Assembly: GCF_016908325.1 (NCBI RefSeq)
Contig: NZ_JAFBDR010000003.1
Coordinates: forward strand, 1 to 64,000
Direction of reading: 5' to 3'
DNA from: Aquibacillus albus
GTDB lineage: Bacteria > Bacillota > Bacilli > Bacillales > Amphibacillaceae
DNA: 64,000 nucleotides
A program made the position numbers and the translations under genes. Below, one piece after another: positions 22,830 through 32,263 of this stretch. Positions within the stretch are counted from its first letter, which is position 1. Every line of letters starts with the position of its first letter. The notes beneath the pieces were generated by a model that had not been told where the DNA came from, did no database searches, and worked only from the letters and a program-made list of their open reading frames with translations.

Positions 22830-23510
22830 TTACCTTGCTAATGTAAAAGAGTAAACGGTTGGACAGCCCACTTCCTTCAATCGAATTGCTGCGTGCCGGA
22901 CAGTGATTCCTGTCGTATAAATATCGTCAATTAGAATCACCGGCTTATTGATGGAACCTTCCACCCGAAATGGATTCTCACTCGTTATTCGATCCTTTCT
23001 TGATTTCTTTGACTGTTTTCCACCATCTATCCGCTCAAGCTTTTGTTGAAAAGGATGTCCAAGTAAATCCGCAATAGCTTCTGCTTGGTTGAATCCTCTT
23101 TCATATAGTCGTTCCTCGCTAAGTGGGATTGGCACAAGGATAGCTTCCTTCGCAATTTGTTGAAATGTTTGCTTGAAGGTTGTACGACTAACCTCTTGAA
23201 AAGCTTCACGGAGCACATAATCACCTCGATATTTCCATTTGGCAATCATGCCTTGCAGTGTCGAATTATACGAAAAAACAGAACGATTAAAGCTAAGTAC
23301 ACCCTTCCACATTGGGTGATGTTCCCAGCGCTCACAATCCGGACAGACGGAAGTATCCGATTTCCTGCTACATCGATGACACAAGGAGTCTTTTAACGGT
23401 TCGAGGTCTGGTTCACAGCTTGGACAAAGTTTTTTCGGCGGTTCCGGAAAAAACACGTTTACCCACGTAATATCCATTGAAATTTCATCCTCACACCATA
23501 AACATTTCAT
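22830..23510 (-). CDS. comFC: ComF family protein ComFC
   Basis: This 226-residue protein has an N-terminal zinc-finger-like region (CLWC, CPSC, CHRC, CPDC) and a phosphoribosyltransferase fold with VILIDDIYTTGIT as the PRPP-binding motif. ComFC takes part in DNA uptake during competence. Its ATG overlaps the comFA stop (ATGA). No comFB gene separates the two as it does in B. subtilis. Confidence 0.93.
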   Translation of the reverse strand: MKCLWCEDEISMDITWVNVFFPEPPKKLCPSCEPDLEPLKDSLCHRCSRKSDTSVCPDCERWEHHPMWKGVLSFNRSVFSYNSTLQGMIAKWKYRGDYVLREAFQEVSRTTFKQTFQQIAKEAILVPIPLSEERLYERGFNQAEAIADLLGHPFQQKLERIDGGKQSKKSRKDRITSENPFRVEGSINKPVILIDDIYTTGITVRHAAIRLKEVGCPTVYSFTLAR

Positions 23511-24967
23511 TTAACCGTCCTCCCTTTTTTGTTCATCGCTTTTATCGATTGAACTGCTTCCACCATTGCGTTCGTTCTGCCGTCATGGAAAAAGATCACC
23601 TCTCCAGTCGGATCATCAGGACTTCTCCCAGCTCTGCCCGCTATTTGAACGAGTGCCGCTTCATCAAAAACACGGTGACCTGCATCCAATACAACGACAT
23701 CTACAGAAGGAAACGTAACCCCTCGCTCCAATATCGTTGTAGTAACAAGCACAAAAATTTCTTTATGACGTAACTGCTGTACTTTTGTTTCACGTTCTGG
23801 ATCAGAGGAATGGACGGAGGTAATCGATGAAATAGACAGTTTTTCTGCAAGCGTTGGTACTATTTTTTCTGCTAGTTCAATTGTAGGGACAAAAATGAGA
23901 AGCTGGCGCTTAGGATTAACCCGCTTACGATACCATTTCAACAATGCCTCTGGAAGTTGAGCAGCTTTCAATTGCTTTTGTAGGGAAAAACAAAGGTGGA
24001 GCTTTGGAGCAGGAAGTGGATGCCCATGGAAGCGGACGGGTACAAACACAGTAGCTAGTTTGTTGGCTTGAACCCTGCTTTTTTGCTGTTTTCTTGGGGT
24101 TGCCGTTAAGTAAATCATTGACGCATCTCTTTTTGCGGCTCTATTGGTGACGAAGGGTAAGGAAGGATCTCCATGGTAAGGGAAAGCATCGATTTCATCA
24201 ATAATAACTACATCAAAGGCATGCGCATAACGAATCAATTGGTGAGTGGTAGCAAGGATTAATTGGGCAGTTCCTCTTTTATCTTCACTGCCACCATATA
24301 ATCCATCCATTGTCGTTTCTGGAAAACTGGCTTGAAACCGTGGCAATAACTCTCTTACGACATCGGCGCGTGGTGTTGCTAAACAAACCCGCTTCCCTTG
24401 TGCAATAGCTGCAGCGATTCCTTCAAATAACATCTCCGTTTTTCCTGCACCACAAACAGCCCAGACCATCAGCTCTTCGTTACCATTTACCATTGCTTTC
24501 GTAATTCGGTCAGAGGCCTGCTGTTGTGAGTTTGTAAGGGAGCCTTGCCATGTACATGGAGTTTCTTGTCTTTCCCATTCAGCTGTTGGTCCTGTCCAAA
24601 CATAAAGCGGCTCACAAGCTAGCACACGTCCCATCTCGATACATTTTCGACAGTAAACATGGCGTTGATGACATCGGCTGCAAGGAATTTCACTAAATAA
24701 AGTTTTTTTGTTGTTTCCACACCTACGACACGTGAACCTAAACTGGTGCTTAACAATCGCCTGAACGGGTTGAAAGTAATCCATTGTGCAAAGCGCTTGA
24801 AAGTCCTGTTCATCGAGGGGAATATCTTGACGTAGAAGTAATTTTCCTGCAAATAGCTGGGAGGTTGACGGATCTAGTTGATGAGAGGTTTGACTAGTAT
24901 AAGTAGGTATCCAGTCATAAGAGGAATTAAAAAGTGACTGAAACGAAGAAAAGACTTTTTGAAACAA
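23507..24967 (-). CDS. comFA: competence DNA-uptake helicase ComFA
   Basis: This 486-residue DEAD-type ATPase has a four-cysteine zinc finger (CRRC, CSRC, CRKC region near residues 60-95), Walker A (VCGAGKTEM), Walker B (VIIDEIDAF), a TATPRK motif and a C-terminal helicase domain ending in QIAGRAGRSPDDPTGEV. It powers uptake of single-stranded DNA in competent cells. It starts with TTG after AAGGAG. Confidence 0.95.
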   Translation of the reverse strand: MFQKVFSSFQSLFNSSYDWIPTYTSQTSHQLDPSTSQLFAGKLLLRQDIPLDEQDFQALCTMDYFQPVQAIVKHQFRFTCRRCGNNKKTLFSEIPCSRCHQRHVYCRKCIEMGRVLACEPLYVWTGPTAEWERQETPCTWQGSLTNSQQQASDRITKAMVNGNEELMVWAVCGAGKTEMLFEGIAAAIAQGKRVCLATPRADVVRELLPRFQASFPETTMDGLYGGSEDKRGTAQLILATTHQLIRYAHAFDVVIIDEIDAFPYHGDPSLPFVTNRAAKRDASMIYLTATPRKQQKSRVQANKLATVFVPVRFHGHPLPAPKLHLCFSLQKQLKAAQLPEALLKWYRKRVNPKRQLLIFVPTIELAEKIVPTLAEKLSISSITSVHSSDPERETKVQQLRHKEIFVLVTTTILERGVTFPSVDVVVLDAGHRVFDEAALVQIAGRAGRSPDDPTGEVIFFHDGRTNAMVEAVQSIKAMNKKGRTVK

Positions 24968-25002
24968 ATAGTACCATCTCCTTTAATGGATCAAAACAAG
25001 GG

Positions 25003-25028
25003 GCTGAACCATACTTTTGGGACAGCCC
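25003..25028 (-). terminator. terminator after degV
   Basis: On the minus strand, GGGCTG and CAGCCC arms enclose TCCCAAAAGTATGGTT and are followed by CTTGTTTTG. Confidence 0.6.
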
Positions 25029-25049
25029 GCTCGTTAAAATGTCATTGTA

Positions 25050-25895
25050 TTATTTAACATACCATCCAAACCCAAACGAGCCTTCTCCGAGATGTGTACC
25101 GATTACTGGACCAATATAACTAGTTAACACCTCTACATTATCAAAACGCTTTTCTAAATCTTCTTTGACCGTGATCGCTTCTTGCTCCTGGTTCGCATGA
25201 ATAGCAACAGCACGAATCGGCTTGCCTGATGCTGCATCTTCCTCGAACAAGCTTATGATCCGCTTCATCGCCTTTTTACGGGTGCGAACTTTTTCAAACG
25301 GAACGATTTTACCTTCCACAAAATGCAACACAGGTTTGACTTGAAGCATACTGCCAACCATCGCCTGTGCACCACTTAACCGACCTCCACGACGTAAATG
25401 GCTTAAGTCATCGACCATGAAATAGGCTCGCATCGTTTGCTTCATTTCTTGTAGCCGATCTAAAATTTCCTCAACTGATGCACCTTTTTGAGCCATTTCT
25501 GCCGCTTCCATCACATAAAATCCTTGAATTCTTGCACTAATTTCTGAATCAAAGCAATGTACGTTGATTCCTTCCACCATACTCCCTGCAGAAACCGCTG
25601 CTTGATACGTACCACTAATGCCACTAGACAAATGAATCGAAACAATCGCATCATAATCTTCTTTTGCAAGTGATTCGTACGTCTCTAATACATCACCGAT
25701 AGCCGGTTGTGATGTCTTTGGCAACTCCTCTGTTTGTTTTACCATGTTGTAAAATTCACCTGTTTCGATGTCTATTTCTTCACGGTAGGATTCATCGCCA
25801 AACACCACATTTAGTGGTACCATATGTATCTTCCATTCTTCCCGGACAGCGGCAGGAATATAGGCAGTACTATCAGTCACAATAGCAACCTTCAT
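25050..25895 (-). CDS. degV: DegV family fatty-acid-binding protein
   Basis: This 281-residue protein has the DegV signature: MKVAIVTDSTAYIP at the start, TSQPAIGDVLETY, HLSSGISGTYQAA, and RRGGRLSGAQAMVGSMLQVKPVL. DegV proteins bind a fatty acid in the cytosol and, in FakB form, feed it to a fatty-acid kinase. It lies between degU and comFA as in B. subtilis. Confidence 0.92.
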   Translation of the reverse strand: MKVAIVTDSTAYIPAAVREEWKIHMVPLNVVFGDESYREEIDIETGEFYNMVKQTEELPKTSQPAIGDVLETYESLAKEDYDAIVSIHLSSGISGTYQAAVSAGSMVEGINVHCFDSEISARIQGFYVMEAAEMAQKGASVEEILDRLQEMKQTMRAYFMVDDLSHLRRGGRLSGAQAMVGSMLQVKPVLHFVEGKIVPFEKVRTRKKAMKRIISLFEEDAASGKPIRAVAIHANQEQEAITVKEDLEKRFDNVEVLTSYIGPVIGTHLGEGSFGFGWYVK

Positions 25896-26090
25896 TTCAA
25901 TCGTACCCTTTCTTTTCTAAATTCTTTTCTAGTTTCATGTTACCTTTATTTTACCGAATAAAGAACGAAATGAATAGTCAAATGAAAAGGCTTTAACCAA
26001 AAGCTTGGATAATCGAACAGAATATAGTAATGAGAGTTTAATAGATTGGTAATAAGGAGTTACTTGAGGTAAAAAATAGATGGGCTACCG

Positions 26091-26125
26091 CATTGTGTTG
26101 CACGAAAAAAGGGTGCAACACAATG
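26091..26125. repeat. perfect inverted repeat between degU and degV
   Basis: The 13-base arms CATTGTGTTGCAC and GTGCAACACAATG flank a 9-base loop. No T run follows on the minus strand, so it is only a possible terminator or processing hairpin for degSU. Confidence 0.55.
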
Positions 26126-26185
26126 ATGTCAAACCGTAATAGTTATACTAATAACTGCCCAATGTGTGGTCTTATGCGGTATTTA

Positions 26186-26866
26186 TTATAAAACTTCTAC
26201 CCAACCATTGCGGATTGCTAAGACAACCGCTTGTGTTCGATCGTTGACATTCATTTTTTGCAAAATATTACTTACATGGTTTTTTACTGTTTTTTCACTA
26301 ATATATAAGGCTTCTGCAACGCCGCGATTACTTTTTCCATCTGCCAATAGCTGTAACACTTCACACTCTCGTCGTGTTAGCAAGTGTAGTGGTTTACGAT
26401 AATCAATCATTTTATCCGTTAATTTATTTGAGGTCTCATCTACTAAGCGACGATATTCTTTGACTAAGTTATGCGTGACCTTTGGATGTAAATAAGAGCC
26501 ACCATCACCTACTACCTTAATGGCTTCAATTAGTGCATTAGAGTCCATTTCCTTAAGTAAATATCCTTGTGCACCAGACTTTAACGCGTGTGTCACATAG
26601 TTTTCATCATCATGAATAGATAAAATAATCACTTTCATGTCAGGGAAATTTTCGATTAATTCTGAAGTTGCTTCTACCCCATTGATATTTGGCATATTAA
26701 TATCCATTAATACCACATTCGGTTGGTATTGCTCTACTAATTGCAGAGCAGCTGAACCATCGTCCCCTTCTGCAACGACACTAAATGAAGGTTCAAACTC
26801 TAAAATTCTTTTTACCCCTTCTCGGAAAAGTTTATGATCATCAATCAAAACTATTTTCGTTGTCAT
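26186..26866 (-). CDS. degU: response regulator DegU
   Basis: The protein has 226 residues. The receiver domain has the phosphoacceptor Asp in [10 protein letters not shown], and the C-terminal LuxR-type helix-turn-helix reads [37 protein letters not shown]. With DegS it controls exoenzymes, motility and competence, which fits the neighbouring com and flagellar genes. Confidence 0.96.
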   Translation of the reverse strand: MTTKIVLIDDHKLFREGVKRILEFEPSFSVVAEGDDGSAALQLVEQYQPNVVLMDINMPNINGVEATSELIENFPDMKVIILSIHDDENYVTHALKSGAQGYLLKEMDSNALIEAIKVVGDGGSYLHPKVTHNLVKEYRRLVDETSNKLTDKMIDYRKPLHLLTRRECEVLQLLADGKSNRGVAEALYISEKTVKNHVSNILQKMNVNDRTQAVVLAIRNGWVEVL

Positions 26867-26970
26867 CCTCTGACCTCCTATTTCCCTATTAAAAATTGCA
26901 CATGTGCATTTCTCTATTTCTAACGGTCAAACTTTTTTTATTATACTAAAAATATCCATTTTTTGTATTG

Positions 26971-28113
26971 CTATTTTACTCCGTTTAACGGAACCTGAAT
27001 GAAAATGGTAGTGCCTTTTCTAATCGATGATTCTAACGTCCAATCACCATCGAGCATTTCGATACGTTCACGCATTCCAAGAAGCCCAAACGAATCTTCT
27101 TTTTTCTGTTGGACATCAAAGCCCTTTCCATCATCCTTTATAACAATCATGACTTTATCTGACTTTTGCTCTAGTTTCACAGATATATTGGATGGCTCTG
27201 CATGTTTGACTGCATTTTGAACAGACTCTTGTACGAGTCGAAATAATGCCACTTCATATTTAGAATTCAGACGTTTTTCAACACCAAAATGGACGAAATT
27301 AATGGTAATTTGATTGTACTCTTCCGTGGTTGCTAAATATTTTTTAATTGTTGGAATCAAGCCAAGGTCATCTAAGGCCATTGGACGAAGGTCATATATA
27401 ATTCGACGAACCTCGTAAAGGGATGAACGTACCATCGTTCTTACATTTTTTATTTCAGTGATTGCTTCCTGTACGCTGCGTTCCTTAATTGTACGATCGA
27501 CTAACTCGGATCGGAGTAAAATATTTGCAAGCATTTGCGCTGGACCGTCATGCATTTCCCTGGATAAACGCCGCCGTTCTTCCTCTTGTGCCTCAATAAT
27601 TCTAAGTCCAAACTCCTGCTTCTCCTGTGCATCTTGAATTAGTTCGGATACTTGTCTAAAATCTTCATTTAAATAATTTAGCACAATCGATACTTTGGCA
27701 ACAAGACCTTCTGCACGTTCTACCGTTTGTTCAAGGGCTAACAACCGACGTTCAATTTCGTCTCGTTTCTCACGGAGTGTTTTTTCCTTTTCCTGCTTCA
27801 TAGCGAGCTCTGTCTGGAGTCGATGTGTTTGATCATAGACAGCACGAATCTCTTCCTCCGAATAATCGTTGAAATGTTTGCTCACCTCGGACAAGCGAAT
27901 ACGAGACATTCGGACCTTCTTTTCTAGTTGGTCACCTTCTTCTATGACTTGAATCACTTCGTATTTGATTTCGTTTAATTCACTTTGAAGGTTTTCATAT
28001 TCCTTACGAGATTCTTCACCGATGTAGAAAATTTCATCCTTGCTATTCTCTACCGTATCAACCATTTCATTAATAATGAGATCAAGGGTTTTTTCACCAG
28101 TTTTTTTTGGCAT
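26971..28113 (-). CDS. degS: sensor histidine kinase DegS
   Basis: This 380-residue soluble kinase has an N-terminal coiled coil (about residues 20-170), an H-box REMHDGPAQMLANILLR and a C-terminal ATPase domain with DDGKGFD and GLLGMRERIEML. No membrane segments are present, as in B. subtilis DegS. It lies 104 bases upstream of degU. Confidence 0.96.
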   Translation of the reverse strand: MPKKTGEKTLDLIINEMVDTVENSKDEIFYIGEESRKEYENLQSELNEIKYEVIQVIEEGDQLEKKVRMSRIRLSEVSKHFNDYSEEEIRAVYDQTHRLQTELAMKQEKEKTLREKRDEIERRLLALEQTVERAEGLVAKVSIVLNYLNEDFRQVSELIQDAQEKQEFGLRIIEAQEEERRRLSREMHDGPAQMLANILLRSELVDRTIKERSVQEAITEIKNVRTMVRSSLYEVRRIIYDLRPMALDDLGLIPTIKKYLATTEEYNQITINFVHFGVEKRLNSKYEVALFRLVQESVQNAVKHAEPSNISVKLEQKSDKVMIVIKDDGKGFDVQQKKEDSFGLLGMRERIEMLDGDWTLESSIRKGTTIFIQVPLNGVK

Positions 28114-28596
28114 TTATCCACCACCTGTCTTTCTACTAAATATCATTCGTATTACCCACAATGTAACTTGGGGGTCACCATCAATTTTTCCTAGATTTTT
28201 TTTAGAATAGAAAAAGAAACTTAAAAAGGAGCTGTCAAAATTGTTTCATCCTGCCTTCTGATTTCTCTAGAACTAGAGTCCGGGGGTCATAATACCTAGT
28301 AAAAGGCAATAGTTATGGAAACGGAAAACAAATCTATTAATAAAAGAGCAACTTCTAATTATATGAAAAGTTTAATTTATCAATTTAGGTGCGTATTTAT
28401 ATGTCACTACTAGTGTGTGTTCAAACTGTCGGTAAATTAGAAGCAAGCAGATCGAGGCGGCGAAGCTTCTGAGCGGCCAACGAAGAGGTGCGCCACTTAT
28501 CATTTGGTGACTTTTTGAACATCCTCTACTAGTATAATACATTTGCGGTCATTATAGATACTCTATATAATTAAATTTTAGGAGGTAAGTTCTACT
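28114..28596. other. intergenic region between degS and yvyE
   Basis: This 483-base gap between divergent genes holds a 104-base element with terminal inverted repeats (28418-28521) and the promoters of both genes. No ORF looks real here. Confidence 0.5.
28415..28525. mobile_element. MITE-like element with TGTTCAAA termini
   Basis: TGTTCAAA at 28418 and TTTTTGAACA ending at 28521 form terminal inverted repeats. The 8-base sequence CTACTAGT occurs on both sides (28407-28414 and 28526-28533), as expected for a target-site duplication. The GC-rich centre (GAGGCGGCGAAGC) differs from its surroundings. A relative lies at 60727-60801, sharing the termini and the CTCTTCGTTG core. It encodes nothing. 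Confidence 0.6.
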
Positions 28597-29241
28597 ATGA
28601 TTAATAACTATTATACTGTAAAACTAGAAGGATCTGATGAACAAATCATCCAAAAATCGCGTTTTATTGGTTATGTGAAGCGAGTCGAAACAGAAGATGA
28701 GGCACAAGCCTTCATTCATAATATAAAGAAAAAGCATCATGATGCGACGCACAATTGCTCTGCTTATATGATTGGAGAGCATGACCAAATTCAAAAGGCA
28801 AATGACGATGGTGAACCTAGCGGAACTGCTGGTGTGCCGATTCTTGAGGTGGTAAAGAAAAAAGAGCTAAAGGATACAGCAGTTGTTATTACACGTTACT
28901 TTGGAGGGATAAAACTCGGTGCAGGTGGATTGATTCGGGCCTACGCGAGTACGACCTCACAGGCCATTCAAACGACAGGAATCGTAAAACGGCAGCTAAT
29001 GCAGGAAATGACAGTGACCGCTGATTATTCCTTACTTGGCAAACTAGAAAATGAACTACGAAACAACAAAGACTATATATTAGAAAACATCGATTATTTA
29101 GAGCAAGTTACTTTGACAGTAGCTGTTGAAAATGGTCAAGAGGAGCGCTTCACCAATTGGATGGTAGATTTAACAAGTGACCAAGTGTCGATTGAAAAAG
29201 GTGAGCAAAAATATATGGAATTGGACGTAACGGAAGAATAA
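28597..29241 (+). CDS. yvyE: YigZ family protein
   Basis: This 214-residue IMPACT/YigZ-family protein has SRFIGYVKRVETEDEAQAF, the KKHHDATHNCSAYMIG motif and NDDGEPSGTAGVPILE, with a C-terminal ferredoxin-like domain. In B. subtilis yvyE is likewise divergent from degS. Its biochemical role is not settled. It has a strong AGGAGG site. Confidence 0.93.
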   Translation: MINNYYTVKLEGSDEQIIQKSRFIGYVKRVETEDEAQAFIHNIKKKHHDATHNCSAYMIGEHDQIQKANDDGEPSGTAGVPILEVVKKKELKDTAVVITRYFGGIKLGAGGLIRAYASTTSQAIQTTGIVKRQLMQEMTVTADYSLLGKLENELRNNKDYILENIDYLEQVTLTVAVENGQEERFTNWMVDLTSDQVSIEKGEQKYMELDVTEE

Positions 29242-29261
29242 TGCTTTCGTATTAGAAAACA

Positions 29262-29299
29262 AAAAATGGGCCACACCAGACAAGGAGTAGCCCATTTTT
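29262..29299. terminator. bidirectional terminator between yvyE and the glucosaminidase
   Basis: The arms AAAAATGGGCCAC and GTAGCCCATTTTT pair with one wobble and have A/T runs on both sides, serving two convergent genes. Confidence 0.8.
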
Positions 29300-29301
29300 A
29301 T

Positions 29302-30681
29302 CTATTTTTCTTCTACCACACTATTGTTTTTCATCCATTCCTCTGCTCGGTACATATGTCCTGCAATTTTTTGTCCCCAAAACGGATCACTAGCATATCG
29401 AACATTCATACCAGTATTTTTGTTTCCTAAATACATGCCATGATAACGCCAATTTCCTTCTGTTAAATAATAACTCGAGATAAAATCAGCTGCATATTGA
29501 ACCGACGCCTCATAGGATTTATACGTATCAGCATTCCCATATGGATTGCTGTCTGTAGCATTAATCCCATATAAATTGTTTTTATCTTGAGCAATTTCAC
29601 TCATTCCCCAGGCACTTTCGTGAATCGCATGTGCCATTAAATAAACCGCATTTACCTGATGTTTTTCCTGCATAGCTACAAATGTTTCACCAAGGCCTAT
29701 TAATGGACTATCCGGCTTTTGTGCTTTAATATATGCATCCAATTGTTCAGCAGTTGCGGACGATTCCTCACGAAGGTTCATTTGATTAAAAAAGGAATAG
29801 GTTTCCCCTTTAAACGTCTTACCGTCCCAGCTATAAACCTTTTCTCCATTATCGATTACATCTGGTGCTTTCCCGTATTTGTATGTACCAAATGATCCAT
29901 TTGCGAAAACATAATGATAGAGTTCTTCATCAATGTTTTTATAATAGGAGCGCTGATCATTAATTAGTTGTGTAGGAATAATACTAACATCATCTGGAGA
30001 AACATAACCAGGCTTACCTGCCACACGAATTCCTATTGCTTGCTCCGTCGAGCTGATATATTCCAGTTCTGATTGTCCAGCAACGTATGTAAAATGGTTG
30101 GTTAAAAAATTGGTACTATAGATGTTAGTAAATCGATCGGTTCGAACAATCCCAGATTTTGCCCAGGTAACTTTCCCATTCTTCAACACCACATGTGACT
30201 CTTCATCTGCATAATCGACTGCCTCTTTCAATCTATCAAATGAATTTATTGGAGTGAACTCCATATCTGCAACGACATATTCTTTTGATACAAAAAACGG
30301 CATTTCTATAACTTTCCCCATAGGAATTTCTTCTGTTGATACAACGGAGTCACCAATATGTAAAATATAAGTTTCATGAAGCTCATATGCTTCTTCCGGT
30401 GTGACCGTTAATACCTTTTGATCTTCTGACAATTGAAAGCTAATTGGATGCTTCTCTTCTGTTTCATTATTTAGAACATAGACATTTTCAGACGTAAAAG
30501 AACTAGCATTCATTTTTGTATTAAATGCAACGTTCCACTCTTTGTCCGCAGCAACACCAAATTTTTTCTCCCATTGCTTTACATTCGTATTCTTTTCATC
30601 TTCTGCACCAACGATTGCATCTGGAAGTTGAAGGGTAGTAAAGATGAATAGTAGCAGTGCAAGTAGTAGTGGCTTTTTCAT
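29302..30681 (-). CDS. exported glucosaminidase with SbsA-like Ig domain
   Basis: This protein has about 459 residues. A signal peptide (KKPLLLALLLFIFTTLQL) is followed by a Big_5/SbsA-like Ig domain at about residues 45-130 (EWNVAFNTKMNASSFTSENVY). The C-terminal ~150 residues are a glucosaminidase domain with the catalytic Glu in AHAIHESAWG and YGINATDSNPYG. It cleaves peptidoglycan glycan strands outside the cell. I use the ATG at 30681 after GGGGGAA, not the longer frame. The Ig domain recurs in two other exported proteins of this block. Confidence 0.87.
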   Translation of the reverse strand: MKKPLLLALLLFIFTTLQLPDAIVGAEDEKNTNVKQWEKKFGVAADKEWNVAFNTKMNASSFTSENVYVLNNETEEKHPISFQLSEDQKVLTVTPEEAYELHETYILHIGDSVVSTEEIPMGKVIEMPFFVSKEYVVADMEFTPINSFDRLKEAVDYADEESHVVLKNGKVTWAKSGIVRTDRFTNIYSTNFLTNHFTYVAGQSELEYISSTEQAIGIRVAGKPGYVSPDDVSIIPTQLINDQRSYYKNIDEELYHYVFANGSFGTYKYGKAPDVIDNGEKVYSWDGKTFKGETYSFFNQMNLREESSATAEQLDAYIKAQKPDSPLIGLGETFVAMQEKHQVNAVYLMAHAIHESAWGMSEIAQDKNNLYGINATDSNPYGNADTYKSYEASVQYAADFISSYYLTEGNWRYHGMYLGNKNTGMNVRYASDPFWGQKIAGHMYRAEEWMKNNSVVEEK

Positions 30682-30867
30682 GTAGTTCGTTCCCCCTGTC
30701 TTGCAAGATTCATATCTATCATTATAGTATGATTCCATTCGATTTAATAGGGTAATTATTCACATATTCCCACACTATTCTACAAATCTCTATTTTTTCC
30801 CGACAAATATTTCCCAGGAAATTTAGCTTAGTAAGCTAGGTGAAAAATAGGCATTGAATCAACTAAA

Positions 30868-30903
30868 AAGAGGCAAACACAATTAAGCTTGTATTTGCCT
30901 CTT
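30868..30903 (-). terminator. terminator after the SH3-amidase
   Basis: The arms AAGAGGCAAA and TTTGCCTCTT are followed on the minus strand by a T run. Confidence 0.8.
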
Positions 30904-30919
30904 GAACAACGCTTCCAGT

Positions 30920-32092
30920 CTATTCTACTTCTTCCATATAGTAATTGATAATTCCTTGAGTAATTGCTTTTGCAAATAACTCACGGTATTCATCTGTCAT
31001 TAATTTTTCACGGTCTTCGTCATTTGTAATAAAGCCTAATTCCAACAACACAGCTGGTACTTCTGTTTCACGAATGACATGGAAATTGCCATGCTTTACG
31101 CCACGGTTTTTCATCTTCGTCAGCGCCACCATTTGTTCTTGGATTTTCTCAGCTAGTATATAGCTTTCTTTTTCATTCGATTCTTTGTCTTTATAATAAT
31201 AGGTTTCTGTTCCGTATGCGTCCGATGAAGCTGCGTTAGCATGAATGCTTATAAAAATATCTCCAAAGTTTTCTTCCGTATATTTTACACGCTCATACAA
31301 CTCTAAGAATTCGTCCGTTGTTCTAGTTAGCTTTGGTACTGCACCTAATTCCTCCAGCTTCTTCCCAACTCTGTTAGAAACGTCAAAGACAATTTCTTTT
31401 TCTTGTACATCACCATATACTGCGCCTGGATCGCCATCCCCGTGACCTGCATCAATTACGATACGCAAATTTTCAAGGATACTCCCAGAAACATTTCTCA
31501 GCTTCAAATAGTTTTTATGTAGGTAACCAACTTTGCCATCATGATGAATTTGAACCCAGTGACCATCCACCTCATAAATGGCTACTTCGTCACCGTACTT
31601 AAGCTTACCAAGTACTTCTGTATTCGTACTAGGACCACTTCTTACATTTAAAATGTCAGCAGTTACTGTCCCATTAAAAACAACTGAATTATCCGACGCA
31701 ATGTCAGCGGCCTTAATCGTAAAGTCAATCGAATATCCTTGTTTGATTAATACCTTGTTTGTTGAATAAACATCGTTTGTAACGACTAATTGATAGTTTT
31801 CCTCCTGCTTATAGCCGTTAGCTGGAGGGTTCACCTTTGCTTTTCTTTTATCTTCGGTTAAATAGATACTTGTAGCCACTTTGTTTTCATTGCTGTCTAT
31901 TACATAAATTGTTTCATTATTAATCGATTCACTGTCCATCTCTGTATTGAACTCAACGGTCCATACCTTTGTTGGTTCTACAGATTCATAGGAAGCAATC
32001 GACTTCGAGCTATCAGCACTAAATGAAACAGGTGACAAAAATAATAGAAAAAGCATGAACAAAAAGCCGGCAAGACTTTTTATATTTGCCAT
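30920..32092 (-). CDS. N-acetylmuramoyl-L-alanine amidase (Amidase_3) with SH3 and Ig domains
   Basis: This protein has about 390 residues. A signal peptide precedes an SbsA-like Ig domain (KVWTVEFNTEMDSESINNETIYV) at about residues 40-120, then a bacterial SH3 domain (LNVRSGPSTNTEVLGKL) and a C-terminal Amidase_3 domain: IVIDAGHGDGDPGA, ISIHANAA and AVLLELGFITN carry the zinc and catalytic residues. It removes stem peptides from peptidoglycan. The ATG at 32092 has a GGAGG site. Confidence 0.92.
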   Translation of the reverse strand: MANIKSLAGFLFMLFLLFLSPVSFSADSSKSIASYESVEPTKVWTVEFNTEMDSESINNETIYVIDSNENKVATSIYLTEDKRKAKVNPPANGYKQEENYQLVVTNDVYSTNKVLIKQGYSIDFTIKAADIASDNSVVFNGTVTADILNVRSGPSTNTEVLGKLKYGDEVAIYEVDGHWVQIHHDGKVGYLHKNYLKLRNVSGSILENLRIVIDAGHGDGDPGAVYGDVQEKEIVFDVSNRVGKKLEELGAVPKLTRTTDEFLELYERVKYTEENFGDIFISIHANAASSDAYGTETYYYKDKESNEKESYILAEKIQEQMVALTKMKNRGVKHGNFHVIRETEVPAVLLELGFITNDEDREKLMTDEYRELFAKAITQGIINYYMEEVE

Positions 32093-32205
32093 AGCAATAC
32101 CTCCGTAAAATCTACTAAACATAGAATAGCACGAAGTTATTATTCATTTCTACAAATTATGGCAAAAATAGATAGGAAGACTCAATTTTTTTATTCCTAA
32201 TCATT

Positions 32206-32222
32206 AAGGGGTCAGACCCCTT
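32206..32222. repeat. palindrome AAGGGGTCAGACCCCTT
   Basis: Two 8-base arms surround a single central base. The same core GGGGTCAGACCCC occurs at 62468, again next to a gene end. It lies just past the terminator of the MurJ-like gene. Confidence 0.6.
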
Positions 32223-32239
32223 GCTCATATGTGCACATA

Positions 32240-32263
32240 AAAGGGCTTGGTAATCAAGCCTTT
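32240..32263 (-). terminator. terminator of the flippase gene
   Basis: The arms AAAGGGCTTG and CAAGCCTTT with a short loop have T-rich sequence after them on the minus strand. Confidence 0.65.

Noticed and set aside
26091-26125. Strong intrinsic terminator of degSU
   Set aside because: The stem is perfect but no T run follows, so it was listed as an inverted repeat only.
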